Assembly: GCA_022818135.1 (NCBI GenBank)
Contig: JAFMSR010000017.1
Location: 10,642,486 to 10,706,485, forward strand
DNA: 64,000 bases
Origin: Saxidomus purpurata
Lineage: Eukaryota > Mollusca > Bivalvia > Venerida > Veneridae
Direction of reading: 5' to 3'
Of this stretch, positions 37,413 through 48,320 are shown one piece after another. The translations under genes were made by a program, and so were the position numbers. The notes below the pieces were generated by a model. That model saw nothing but the letters and a program-made list of their open reading frames with translations. It did not search any database and was not told the DNA's origin. Each line of letters begins with the position of its first letter. The first letter of the stretch is position 1.

Positions 37413-40367
37413 CTAGCATTGTCCATTAATTAAACCAAACAGGTGTTTCTCAGAAAGTGATTGGCAACCCCCTTTAACCAACTTGAAAAGAATTGTGTCT
37501 CCAGGCGATGGTATGTAAGTGCTCACACCTGAAATATGTAAAAACATAGCCTTAAAATAATTAACGCTAAATAATATAATCATACGAAATCACGCGGCAA
37601 TTTTACCTGCACATTTGTCTACACGTACACGTGAACACTTACTCATGAATACACTTTAAACTGTGCAGAGATTGTGAAATAAACAGAAGTGAAAGACAAA
37701 ACACACGCATGGAACAAGAAACAATTATAAAAAGAGCACATGACAATTTTCAGTGTGATTTGTTTTACGATTCGTGGCACTTTGGTGAGAGATAGAAAAA
37801 AGTATATTTGTAGTCTTACCAACGTCTAAAGGTCCGGAGGAATTTGATATCTGCCAGTAGGTTTTGTCGACGTTCCAGTTACCAGTTACATTGTTGATGG
37901 AATCGATGAAGTACCCATACGGTGAGGAAAACGTTGCAGAGAATCTGAATCAATTGAAGCTTTCACTCAAATTTCCCATTTAATTAGACCTATATTAGTT
38001 TTTCTGTTAAATACTTTAAAATCTACCTCAAGTTATTAATTTAATTGGCATTGAATACAAAGAAATGTTGATTTTTTTATTAGTTTTACAAAGTGACTCT
38101 TAAAATACCTCATGACCCAGTATTTAGCAACTTTCTTCAAAAGCAGATTTATGTTAAAGTGTAACATGTTGCATACAATGTACCTTGGAAAAAGGAAAGA
38201 CTGTCATGTGTTTGTATAAGAGTGCAAACCTATTCTAAAAGAAGCATCAAATTGCGGTTCTCGCTATATAAACTTGCTACATGATTACTGTAATTAATTT
38301 TTCATATACAATGTGAAATAGCTTTGAGATGCCTATACATGCATACAGTTATAATACAGACATTAGATTGGTCACTGTAATATGTGAAGAAATATCGGCG
38401 AGCTTCTCATGCGGTCATCAGTTGTCAGCGAATTGATTGTTAATACGATTTTTCTACATTATTATATATCTACGCAATCTGATTTTGTGTCTCCATGGTT
38501 TCAAAAAGCTCTTCAAAATTATATGTATAAGATACCTTTTAAACTGCTTAGGGTTTATCATCACAGAGTCTTCCATGTATCTTATAAATGGTGCACGATC
38601 ACAACGGTCGATTTTCAGGTTCATGCTGGCATGGAAAAATGGTCGTTGTATCCAGTTGCTTATTGTGTACGTAAAGTACCCGCCTACACCTCCACATGAC
38701 CTGTCTCTGGAATGTTTCACAACATTTCTCGGTAAATTTCTTAAATGCATTATTATACAATCGCTCTCGAAGCAAAACCAATGATCGAACTGATTTCTTA
38801 TAAGATTAATTTGTACTAGCCTTTTTTTTTTGCTGTGCCGATTTTTTATAACAAGCAATATTCCAGTAATCAAGTACGTGTGTGCCTTAAACTTTAGTAT
38901 GATTGCCATTTTTTCATCAAGAAGTGATCAAGTGGTTGATAAATAATATCCTCTGAAATGTTTACTCTTGATGCAAATCAAAATAACAAGATCTACATGC
39001 AGTTGTTAAACATCGCGGTAAATTGTCAACTTCAATGAAATCGGAAAATTTAACAGGTTACTTATGATGGCGCGGAAATCAGAAGTATATATTCGCTATT
39101 CCCGGAAATAATCATGTTTACTTATGATTGAAGACGTATTGCTCTTCTTTCCATACTTTCGAAATATACCCTGTATAATTCTATTAACTATAAAAGTTGT
39201 ATAAAAACTCAAAATGAAACTGTATAAGTATACTGAAATACATTGTGTAGTCAAAATGCTATACTTTTAAAGTAAAAAGCAACACATTTAATTGTGTGCG
39301 ATGTAAATTGCGGGTCCATTACTAAGACCAAATTGAATTTTCTGGAATTGTAACAGGGAAATACAGTTTGAAACTGGCTTCTAAAACTTTACAATAGCCG
39401 TGTTTGAAATACTGCTGCAGGAAAACGAGTGAATATTTTTGTATTTCCTTAGATTGACCTGTGTGGTCTATTTGTCCTACTTTCGCTTTATTGCATGTTG
39501 TAAACAGTCAGAAATATACGTTGCATATCATCGGAAGTGAAATTCTTTCAACTATAATTAAAATAGGCATGCTATTCATATACAACCTTTTTACAGCCTC
39601 TAGCTGTGATCGAGATTTCTAGAAAATTACAAAGATACACAAATGTACTCGAAAATTGGAAAACGTACTTTCGTTTCTGAAAATGCAAAATATAAGTTAT
39701 CAATTCTTTTGTTAAACACAATATGGTCACATTCAATGCAGTATGTCATATTTTCCTTCTGAGAAGACGCCCGTTACAATTCGAAATTTAAAAGAAAATT
39801 CGATTTGATCTTAGTAATGGACCTTTAAAGTGACATTATGCACATTTTTTTCAAGTAAAAATCCAGCTGAAAATGGTGTGTGTACAAAAGCGTAGAGGAA
39901 ATAATAGCTTTTAACCCAATACACCAAACTCTTCCCGCTACCAGTAGGAAAAAATAACTTTCCAAATATTGATTTTCTTATTTGACTGGGAGAGTCAATT
40001 TAAGAAAAGAACAACTGCATGCAGGAGTTGCTTCCCTTCCACTGCCGAAATCTCTACCAACATCAACAACGACACAATCCACTATCATTTTATCAGTCCA
40101 GTTTTTTTATGTCTAAAGCACCAACTTCAAATACTAATGCGGCATACTCATTAATTTAACACATTTAAATGCACAGCAACCAAAAATTGCTTTTATAAAA
40201 CTGTCACCAAAATACACTATGTGCAGTAAGATGCACATAATGTCACTTTAAAGCTTTACTTATTGATAAATATAAACAAATACAGTATTTTATTAATATA
40301 TTTACCTATAGCCCCAGGTTGCTCTTGCAGTTACACATAAAATCAGCACGACAAATCTAACGTCCAT
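37413..40367 (-). CDS. Copy B: secreted standalone DUF4430 (intrinsic-factor C-terminal-like) protein
   Basis: Exons 40306-40367, 38536-38706, 37820-37944 and 37413-37528 on the minus strand have the same lengths (62, 171, 125, 116 nt) and phases as copy A and encode 157 residues. The signal peptide begins MDVRFVVLILCVTA. Exon 3, the YGYFIDSINNV/KTYWQ block, differs from copy A at only three bases, all silent. Exon 2 differs at about ten residues. In B the second cysteine has moved: position 54 is Asp and position 56 is Cys (KIDRCDR against KICRGDR). The two C-terminal cysteines (GGCQS and a final NGQC) are kept, so a four-cysteine pattern survives. Intron 1 is about 1.6 kb, against 0.55 kb in A, partly because of a T1 MITE at 39825..40251. 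The role is unknown; a carrier or binding function for a small ligand is only an inference from the family. Confidence 0.84.
39825..40251 (+). mobile_element. MITE, family T1, complete copy in intron 1 of copy B
   Basis: A 427-bp element bounded by TTAA at both ends. The left terminus is TTAAAGTGACATTATG and the right CATAATGTCACTTTAA. It is the best-preserved T1 copy in the window and aligns with 1..346. No coding capacity. Copy A has no insertion at this position. Confidence 0.85.
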
Positions 40368-40639
40368 CTTCTTTCAAGGCTTCCTACAAATAAATGAACT
40401 TTAGACATAAGGCGTATGATTATATCTAACTATAACTTCTTGTTTACGTTTACATTCATTGCATGCTAATAATCAATATTCATACGCTCACGACTACTGA
40501 TATCGCGCTGATAAGCGTATTTATTATCTCATTTTTCATTTTTTTTTTAATTGTTATACATCTGTAAATAAACCTTGCTGCATATTTTGATATTGATTTT
40601 AATACAGTATGTATTTATTATAATTATGTTGATTACATT
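40368..40639. other. Non-coding upstream flank of copy B
   Basis: Short AT-rich stretch. No features beyond the presumed promoter region of copy B. Confidence 0.3.
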
Positions 40640-41010
40640 GTCTTGATTGCAGACAGTGAACACCATTTACAATATCAGTTAAATTTCTTAAATGACTGGT
40701 GTAAAAGAAATGATATGACTATTTACAACAGCAAAAATCAATTGTTCATTTTCGCTCAGAATAAGTACCGATATCAAATACAGTATTTACCTGTGGTAGT
40801 TTCGTTTTAGAATTTACAAACAATTATTAATACCTTGCTCTTTTCTTAAACAAATACTTAAATGAACTTACTGCCAAGATTATGGCACAGAGTGCTAGTC
40901 GTGCCTTGGGGTTAGTCATTGCTAATTCAAATGAACTGAATGAAGTTCCGTATACAGTTTAGACTATATGAGTCAGTTGTTTGGCCGGTGATTTAATGCG
41001 GAGCAGCACG
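40640..41010 (+). pseudogene. LINE reverse transcriptase fragment (frameshifted)
   Basis: The + strand reads LNFLNDWCKRNDMTI (about 40680-40725), then, after a frameshift and stops, LNKYLNELTAKIMAQSASRA and LGLVIANSNELNEV (40850-40960). This order (DWC, then a YLG-like region, then AKI..SASRALGL) is characteristic of the region after the catalytic core of CR1/L2-type LINE reverse transcriptases in invertebrates. Several stops make it inactive. The matching C-terminal part lies at 41954..42500, separated by other inserted sequence. Confidence 0.6.
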
Positions 41011-41040
41011 TTAGTGACATCCTTTAGTTTGCTTATTTTT

Positions 41041-41700
41041 CCAGTCATTTATATACTTGCGCTGCGCTTAAGTGTTCTTTTATTTTTGTTTGCCTTTATG
41101 GCAGCTTCCCCTCTACCGGTATGGTCCCTGTATTAAACTACTATGTATGTGTGTGAAAGTTGCTGATCAGTTCCCTCCAAATCTGATTTGGAGTGATAAA
41201 TGTTTTAAGAAATTTCTTATCGGTCGCACTTTTGTGTTTCTTTTGCTTTTCAGTTTTTTATAAATAACTTCTCATGGCAGCTTTTAGACTTCGAGTCAAG
41301 ATCAGCAGCTTTCACACAATTCTTAAATTTCAAACAATTTTTAAATGTTTTGATACTTCTTTTAAAATGTATTTTGTCTCCTAAGTTTGTCATAATGCAT
41401 GATGTACGGTCTTTTAACTTAGTATCTTAAATAATCATTTAAAATTAATCATTTAGCTTAACAAAATGTGATAATGTAATGTAATATAATAATAATGTGA
41501 TAAAGTATGTTATTTACTAAGATTTTAACTATTCAAATATGTGATAATATGTGAACATTGCATGAATTGTTATCTATTGTTGTTATCAAGTCGGTCAAAA
41601 GCTTATGTTTATATATGTTATTGTAACATGCCGACAGAAAATAAACTTTGTATTTGTATTTGTATTTTGTACATAAATCTTTTTCTTACCACAATGCTGT
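41041..41700. repeat. Inserted repeat ending in (TTTGTA)n
   Basis: The block ends at about 41630-41665 with 'ataaactttgtatttgtatttg', a tail common to LINE or SINE 3' ends. It separates the two halves of the LINE fragment, suggesting a nested insertion. 41700-41900 resembles 52625-52745 upstream of copy C. Confidence 0.45.
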
Positions 41701-41953
41701 ACATAACAGAGCCATAAGGTATTTGTTGGTGTGGGTGAATACATCCAAAATCTAGGAGTTCCATGAGAAACGGATTGGACACTAGTACATATCCGGCAGT
41801 GGAAATCAGTCGTCAATTCTTGGGCACGGCTATCCTCCATCAATTCTTCTAGAATTAATAAACGCATAGCGCTCTGAACAAACACTAAGTCTTTAAAATA
41901 CAAGAATTTTTCACTGTTACCTTGCACACTATTCTGAAATTTAAACACCCATC

Positions 41954-42500
41954 ATGTCTAAGGGTGATATTTCAAAATGTATTGAGCAAGTTATGTTTAA
42001 TGAATATGAACGTGATTTGTCAGACACGTGCATCAGGGAGAGGAGGGAATAAAATCAAACATACAGTATTTTTAAGCAAGAGTATAGTGTTGAAAAGAAC
42101 AGCATGTTCATCATGCAAAATATGCATATACCTTTACTTTGTAGATTTGTAGGGTTGCCCCATTGTGCATTGAGACAGGAAGATGTGAAGGTTTACCTGT
42201 TGATAGGCGTAAATGTCTTTTCTGTAAGGCAGTTGAAAATGAAAGTTACGTTTTGTTAGAGTGCAACATGTAATATGATTTGAGAGATACCATATTCAGA
42301 ATGGCTGTAGTTTCTGCTCCAGATATTTTTCAGTCATCATATACTGATAAATTAAAATATTTATTCAGTGAGGACGGTTTGATAATAAGTTTTGCCAAAA
42401 CCTGCTTTTTAATATTACAAAGAAGACAGTTTCACTCTTATCTGTTAATATATAGAGACTTGTATATACTTATGTCTTTTAGGCAAACTATTTAGTCAAG
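41954..42500 (+). pseudogene. LINE C-terminal zinc-binding tail (frameshifted)
   Basis: The + strand contains MSKGDISKCIEQ…, then in another frame ETGRCEGLPVDRRKCLFCKA followed by a VLLEC motif, and finally DKLKYLFSEDGL and FAKTCFLILQRRQFHSY. The CxxC…C arrangement after 'GLPVDRR' is typical of the C-terminal domain of invertebrate non-LTR retrotransposon proteins. Frameshifts and stops show that it is dead. Confidence 0.6.
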
Positions 42501-43020
42501 CATGTTTTGATAAACACCAAAACATTTTTTCCAAACAGCATGAATGCTCAGAATTCTTCTAGTTAGATACTTTGTTGAATTTTACAACCTTATGAATCTT
42601 AGTTGGATAGTCGAGGAGAGGGGCGGGATTTTTCTGTTTAAATTAACGGAGCCAATTTCATTTACAGCTAAATTCATATGCCACTTATTCCTCTAATAGT
42701 TTAAATGTCATTTTATGTCATCTAGTACACTGTAAACATTTGATAAATGATTTTGGTGAGTCTGTGTATTTATCCAGGGGCCTTGTACAACCAGTTCAAT
42801 AATATGTGATATAATACCTGTGATACAATGATGTCATCTATTTATCTATTTATTAACGTCAAAGAACTGTTTCTTGCCAACTCCCTTTGATATCTTTAGG
42901 TCAAGTTCTGCGTAAGCTTAGAGGGTACTTTTGTATGTTTTAAAATTGTATTCTATAATAGACTAGGTACTATAATTTTTAAGCTCAGTTGTATAAATAT
43001 ATGTAATAGATAGAGCACTG
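42501..43020. other. Non-coding stretch
   Basis: No coding or repeat evidence beyond possible LINE 3' UTR. Confidence 0.35.
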
Positions 43021-43100
43021 TTTGCGAGAATAATTACGTTATTTCGAGTCAACAGTAAGCCTTTTGCGAGAATAATTACGTTATTTCGAGTCAACAGTAA
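43021..43100. repeat. 42-bp direct tandem duplication
   Basis: 'tttgcgagaataattacg' to 'tcaacagtaa' occurs twice, at 43021 and 43063, with no visible change in the shared part. It is the left edge of a dispersed repeat (43020-43280) that recurs, diverged, at about 60640..60880. Confidence 0.8.
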
Positions 43101-43285
43101 TCTATCTATTTTGTATTACGGCACATTTGTTCTGTCCCGCTATTGTAACTGTTCTCTATTGTAGATAGATCATGTGTTCTATTACAGACAGATCACAGTT
43201 AAGCTCCGCCCCATACACAGTGCAAATTATCAGAAATACAGTAGTGTTTTCCTATAGATGTATGCAGTAGCCATAAAATACAAGA
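43101..43285. repeat. Dispersed repeat shared with 60690..60880
   Basis: Both copies contain 'ttgtattacggcacattt' (or TATGG), 'cgctattgtaa.tgttctctattgtag', 'agctcc.ccccatacacag' and 'atatgcagtag'. No coding content. The class is unknown. Confidence 0.6.
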
Positions 43286-43431
43286 TATCAAATGTATAGA
43301 ATGGCCATATACATTGTACAGTACTATTTGACATGTTTTATCGATATTGTATTTTGTATGTATATCGATGAAGCTGTAATAATCCATTATGAGAGTCAAC
43401 GCAATACAATACCTTATAATACAATAATACG

Positions 43432-43481
43432 AGACGAGTCGAGACGAGACGAGACGAGACAAGACAATACAATACAATCTT
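43432..43481. repeat. GAGAC/ATACA compound microsatellite
   Basis: A run of (GAGAC)n with variants flows into (AATAC)n. AATAC repeats also stand at 52807-52845, near the start of the paired duplicate. Confidence 0.8.
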
Positions 43482-43499
43482 GATGTCATAGTATAACAT

Positions 43500-45050
43500 A
43501 GTTAACATAAACTATTTATAGCGTTTGACCGACCTAACACATAACAATCTATAGTCATAAGAAAAAGCATAATTAATTATTAGTATCATATCACTTGCTC
43601 TATTTTAAGTTAAAGCAAATTAATGAGATATAGATACATGTAATATACTACATGTACAAAGATAAAACTACGTAGCAAGTTAGTACAAAACAAACTACTA
43701 TAAGAGGGATATTAAATGTTGTGTAAAAACTATTGATCTTGGCCTACAATGTGGGTCTAAAAACTGTCATAAAAAGGAAAAATAAAACACTGAATGCAGG
43801 TAAGGTAAGACGCATAACGTAATAAACAAAAAGCAAGCTGATTTCAAGCAAGCAATACAATGAGGATTGACAAATAAATAAATAAAGCAAATGAAGGAGA
43901 ACGACGGAACAGAAATTGAAAGAAGACTGTAAATCAAAAAGATAGATATATAGTAGACTACAGCTGTAATATGTTTTAAGAACAAAAAGAACAGTGACAG
44001 ACCTCTCCATCCCAAAAATGATATAAGTTAGCTTCATCTCTAAAATGCTGAGGAAGCGGGTTCAAAAGCTTTGGAGCACTAGAACGGAAATATCTGCCAC
44101 CGTAGTTTAATGTTCTTACCCGACGAAGTTTTGTCATATTTGTGAACCTTAAATAATAACTGTTATCTTTTACTGTGTCTAAGTCATGAAGACCTACCAG
44201 ACCTTGCTTGTTTATTATTTTATGAACTTCAAGAGCTACAGTGCCAAATTGCATAAAAATGAAATATGTGACCGAAGACCAATCACGACTTAAATAAACG
44301 TTAGTACAAATTGTCTTCGTTTACATATACATGTACATTTACTTACATTGTCAAGTTTACGGTTTTAATAAAGCCGTTTTATTATTGCAAACTTATCTTT
44401 AATCGACAATAGTCGCACATGTTTGACTGTAAAGTTTATTTACATTTCTAAATGTACTTTTAATGAAATGCGAAACTGAGGTTTTGAACAAATTCAGCTA
44501 AAAGATGCTTACGAGAAACGTTATATCATAAACAGTACGTGTACGACAAGTTATTTGAAGACCAGTTGCCAACTCGTAGTTTATTTATATCTTTATTCGG
44601 TTCGCTGCAAATTGCATCAAATTACACAGGCTTTAAAGGACTAAAAACTATATCCAACTTTTATTAAAGTGATGAAAGTACAGGAGTTGTTTAGGAGTCT
44701 GAAACACAACATATAGTAGGACGAATGAGCCGTCAACTACTTTAAAAGTATTGAAATCTTGCATTTTGTTAATTTCTGTATACTATTTTCAAGAAAATGC
44801 TTTCCTTTGGAACAATCTAGAGAAAAATCCTAACCCAAAATGTCTGCGTCTTTGACTTGATAAATCTCGATCAGTCAAAAACGCACATTTTTAAGGTTAA
44901 ATACTGTACAACAAGTAACATTTAAAAATACATGTATACGTACTAGTCATGTAAAGAATTAAACAAAGAGGGAAAATGTTATGATTTTGACCAACATAAA
45001 AAATACAATTGTACAGAATGTAGTATATTTTCTCGAACTGTATAAAACTA
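43500..45050. repeat. Segmental duplication, left copy (paired with 53237..55010)
   Basis: From 'taacataaacta' onward this 1.5-kb block is colinear with 53237-55010, in direct orientation. Landmarks are 'gagcaaat.aat.agata', 'aaaactgtcataaaaagg', the LINE fragment, 'ttgccaactcgtagttta', 'attcggttcgctg.aaattgcatcaaattaca' and 'gagccgtca.ctactttaaaag'. It marks the repeat unit of the tandem array. Confidence 0.75.
43976..44254 (-). pseudogene. LINE C-terminal fragment (left duplicate)
   Basis: The minus-strand frame contains RTLNYGGRYFRSSAPKLLNP and LPQHFRDEANLYHFW with a CHCSFC ending. The NYG..(S)FR..APKLWN.LP..(I/F)R pattern is the usual C-terminal signature of invertebrate LINE ORF2 proteins. 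Only about 90 codons are left. A second copy sits at 53770..54030 in the paired duplicate. Confidence 0.65.
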
Positions 45051-46274
45051 ATAAGACTTATTGGAGGCAGTGCACATACCATCATTACATTTTCAGCATA
45101 TTTCAATGTCCACTCTAGGTCACTTATCATTGTATTGGACACGACTTTCACACAAAATACTGAGGAGAAGGGTAGAATGTAAGAAACATTGTCCGGAAGG
45201 GGAAATAAATGTTAGCAAATTAGTCAAACAATATACACAAATACAAGCCTTTACTGAATTAAGCAAGAAGAATTACAGCTTGCCTTATATTTTTTTACCC
45301 CTTTTATACATGTAGCCGTATAGTTAAACTGGGAATGAGAAGCTCATGGGGAGCTTTTATGATCACCTGATATATCGTTTCCATTGTCCGTCGGTCCGTC
45401 CAGTCCGTACGTCTGTAGTACAAAGTTTGCACAACTGCGCAACGCCATATTTGCAAGTAAGATAAATTCAGAACAGATAAAAGCAATAATGAAAAAATAA
45501 AATTAAGACATTTAACCCAAATTGGAGGGAATTTATGTCATAAACACATATGAAGCTAGAATCTCCGCCACAAAAGAAATGGAAAAACTTTCCGCCAAAT
45601 TCTAGCACGCAAATTAGCAAAAACTGAATTCAAGGTGAACACCATTTGCATAGAAATCACTGGTCTTATAGTCAACATTAATGTGGTTTTAATTTCCTCG
45701 ACTTCTTACTCGCTTACAAGTTTGAGACTTAGGTAGTTAATGCAACGACGTTTATTTATCTTCCATAATTTAAATGGAATTAGAGTAGGACTAAACCCTT
45801 CTTTGTAAAATGTCGAGCCAAATAATTGTAGAGTTAGGAAATGAGAAGATTCTTGATTTCTTTGGATACACATCTAAACAGGCCATAAATGCTGACTAAA
45901 GTTAAATCATTGCCTACAGATGGATCAATATTACCCTATGACTCTCGTTTTACAGCATTATACGCTATACTTGACTGTGGAAATTTTTTCACTTCAAACC
46001 ACGGACCCTATCCATCCTTTTGTTTGGTAAGTTCAGGTGTTCATACCCATGTGAATGAGTCAGAAAGGATCCATATACATTGTATCTGTTAAACAAATAA
46101 TTTTATTAATTGACGCTTCAAACTGTTCTAAATTTCTCGTTCATGAGTTATAATAATGACTCACTAGTTTGCCTACATGACCCGCAGTACCGTTTGTGCC
46201 GCAGTTAGATCATGTATGATTAAAGTGCAATAATGATGAGTTTATAACGTTATTTGATTTTGTGTCGAGAATTA
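45051..46274. repeat. Flank of tandem unit 3 (downstream of copy C)
   Basis: 45100-45160 matches unit 1 at 30779-30840, and 45340-46330 matches unit 2 at 35850-36540, as listed for those intervals. It includes the GTCCGTCGGTCCGTCC start of a Helitron-like repeat near 45382. No intact gene. Confidence 0.5.
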
Positions 46275-46600
46275 TTACTTACGGTGTGCTATTATACCGT
46301 ATAAGAGCTTTTCTGTTATTGCATCAAAATGTAAGATTTGTATGCGTCCAGGTTTTTTAATTGTTGCCATAGATACGTTATCCGCAGCAAACTGGGTAAA
46401 GCGTGTGATACTAATACATTTGCCCAAAACTGTAGTGAATTGATAAGTTGTCCAGGGCGCACCGTCGCGGTGGACAAACAATTGTCCTATAGTTGGGGGA
46501 CATAATGCACTGTAACGTAGTAAGGCCCGAACCGGACAGTAGTCTCCCTTTTCGCAAGAGAAATGACGGTGGGTAGACCTAATTGGTTAATTTTTGATTG
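46275..46600 (-). pseudogene. Decayed tyrosine recombinase fragment (DIRS-like)
   Basis: The minus strand reads LFVHRDGAPWTTYQFTTVLG then, after a deletion, QFAADNVSMATIKKPGR, which corresponds to the IGAAT…GRW end of DIRS-type tyrosine recombinases. Catalytic residues are lost (GRI replaces GRW). It lies downstream, on the same strand, of the RT fragments at 46848..47419, matching the RT-then-YR order of DIRS elements. Confidence 0.65.
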
Positions 46601-46847
46601 TCGGATAATTATCCTAACGGAGTTATATCTTTCTCTGAAACTGACGTTGTTTAATGCAGAGGACGGTTATTGTAATTTTCATAAGATTACACAAAATAGA
46701 CCTAATTAGGCTAGTACATGTACATGGATTGCGTGGAACGACTCGTTTTCATATTCGTTACTGAATAATTATACAGCAACATTAGGTGACAATGACGATC
46801 GTAAAACACCGATACGACAAAATGCAAGTCAGGACTGCACATATATC

Positions 46848-47419
46848 TCAATGCCCTGGAAAACGCAGAAATGGTGGTACAATTTTGTTAAACCACAAGT
46901 AAGCAAGATTAAGGCTACGTATAAGGCTATGCATAATTTTCAATGTAATATTCTCTTTACACAACCTATCAGATATTTGGCCTATCAAGTCTTTAATTTT
47001 GTCTTGCGGCATTCGAACGACAAGTTCTTGTGAAACCAGCTTAAGACTAAGGAATGTCAGTACTTGAACAGGACCGACAGTCTCTTCCGACATAACTGGG
47101 ACTTGCAGATTTGGTAGCACACCGTTACATAATTTTAAGAAATTTTGGCATGTTTTAAATGAGTGTTGGCCTCCTCAAAATCGTCTAAATAATGCAGAAT
47201 ATTTTCGCAATTTGTGAATCGACGCTTAATGCAGAATTCGAGATAAGTGAAACATATTATTGTCACCCGGCGAGTCGCTACTCTGAGTCGAAAAGCTTGA
47301 CACGCTCCAAAATCCTTCATTGGTCTGTATCCCTTTATCAACCCGTGAATTATTTTTGATGGTGGGTCAGTTGTTGTAGGTTGCTTCTGTGACCTTATCA
47401 TTGCTCCCGTGTCTCTCAT
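46848..47419 (-). pseudogene. Decayed DIRS-like reverse transcriptase
   Basis: Two minus-strand frames carry, in order, ACQAFRLRVA (cf. the D-SAFRLLPV motif), ENILHYLDDF with the catalytic YxDD at about 47177-47194, then, in a shifted frame, LQVPVMSEETVGPVQVLTFL and VRMPQDKIKDL. This series is typical of DIRS/Ngaro reverse transcriptases. The region between the AFRL and YLDD motifs is shortened by an internal deletion, and the frame changes between YLDD and the next block. Not functional. Confidence 0.65.
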
Positions 47420-48320
47420 TTACTGGATTATTCAGCTTAGAGTTGAATTGTTCTTCCATAAACAAAGAGGGTATGGTGACGTCATCCCGCGTGCTTGTCA
47501 TCAAGACTCGGCAATATCGGAAGACGCCGAGTACAGCCGACTTGTCAAGTCATCAATTGTAATTGAAATTCAATAGGAATCAATTAAGAGACATATTTGA
47601 AGGATAACCATAAACATACGGCCGAAATTACGTATGACTGCTGCCGTAAGCCACAAAGCAGGATTCACATTAGACACTGACCAATAACAACTACAACACC
47701 TCGACAAAACATGTCGTCATACCTAGTGGTAGGGTTTTATTTTAGAGGAGTTGTCTATTTCTAGGCCCGAATCTGTCTTTGCAGAAAATAACTGATTGTA
47801 CTTGATGTATCCATTGGTTTTAGATTTTTCTTCCGGAGGTTTCAAATAGATTTCTTCAATAGATAGACTTGCATAATTTCTTTAACAGATAAGTTGCCAT
47901 TATAGATTTTTTTATGTTAATGCAATATGTATGTGAACTAAACTGGACTAAAATCGAGGATAAAAGTAGTACGGTTGTTTTTTGATAGTTTGACGCATAA
48001 TATTTAGATGACCGTATTGGTATTTTCCAATGTTTCCTGTTTCGGTTTCATATTCAACTAGACATAATCTTCAGATTCAAAACTTGTTTCCTAATCTGAT
48101 ACATATTTAAAAAGAAAATCGTTTATTCTTTCAAGTTAAATCTAGATATTTTTATTTACATTGTACAGTACGTGCAGACACATAAAAACAAATGTAACTG
48201 TCAATAATACAACTACTGTGATTTAAGCAATTTTTCCTTTCTGCATTTGTGTCCTCGGTTTGTGTCCTCTCTTTTTCAGCATTGTCCATCAGTTACAACA
48301 TACAGGTGTTACTCAGAAAG
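47420..48320. repeat. Duplicated flank downstream of copy C
   Basis: 47622-47660 matches 32244-32284 and 47930-48110 matches 36985-37260. It includes an AT-rich stretch with minus-strand AATAAA candidates near 48148. Positions 48278-48320 still show homology to the C-terminal coding tail of copies A and B but lie behind a stop in copy C. Confidence 0.5.
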
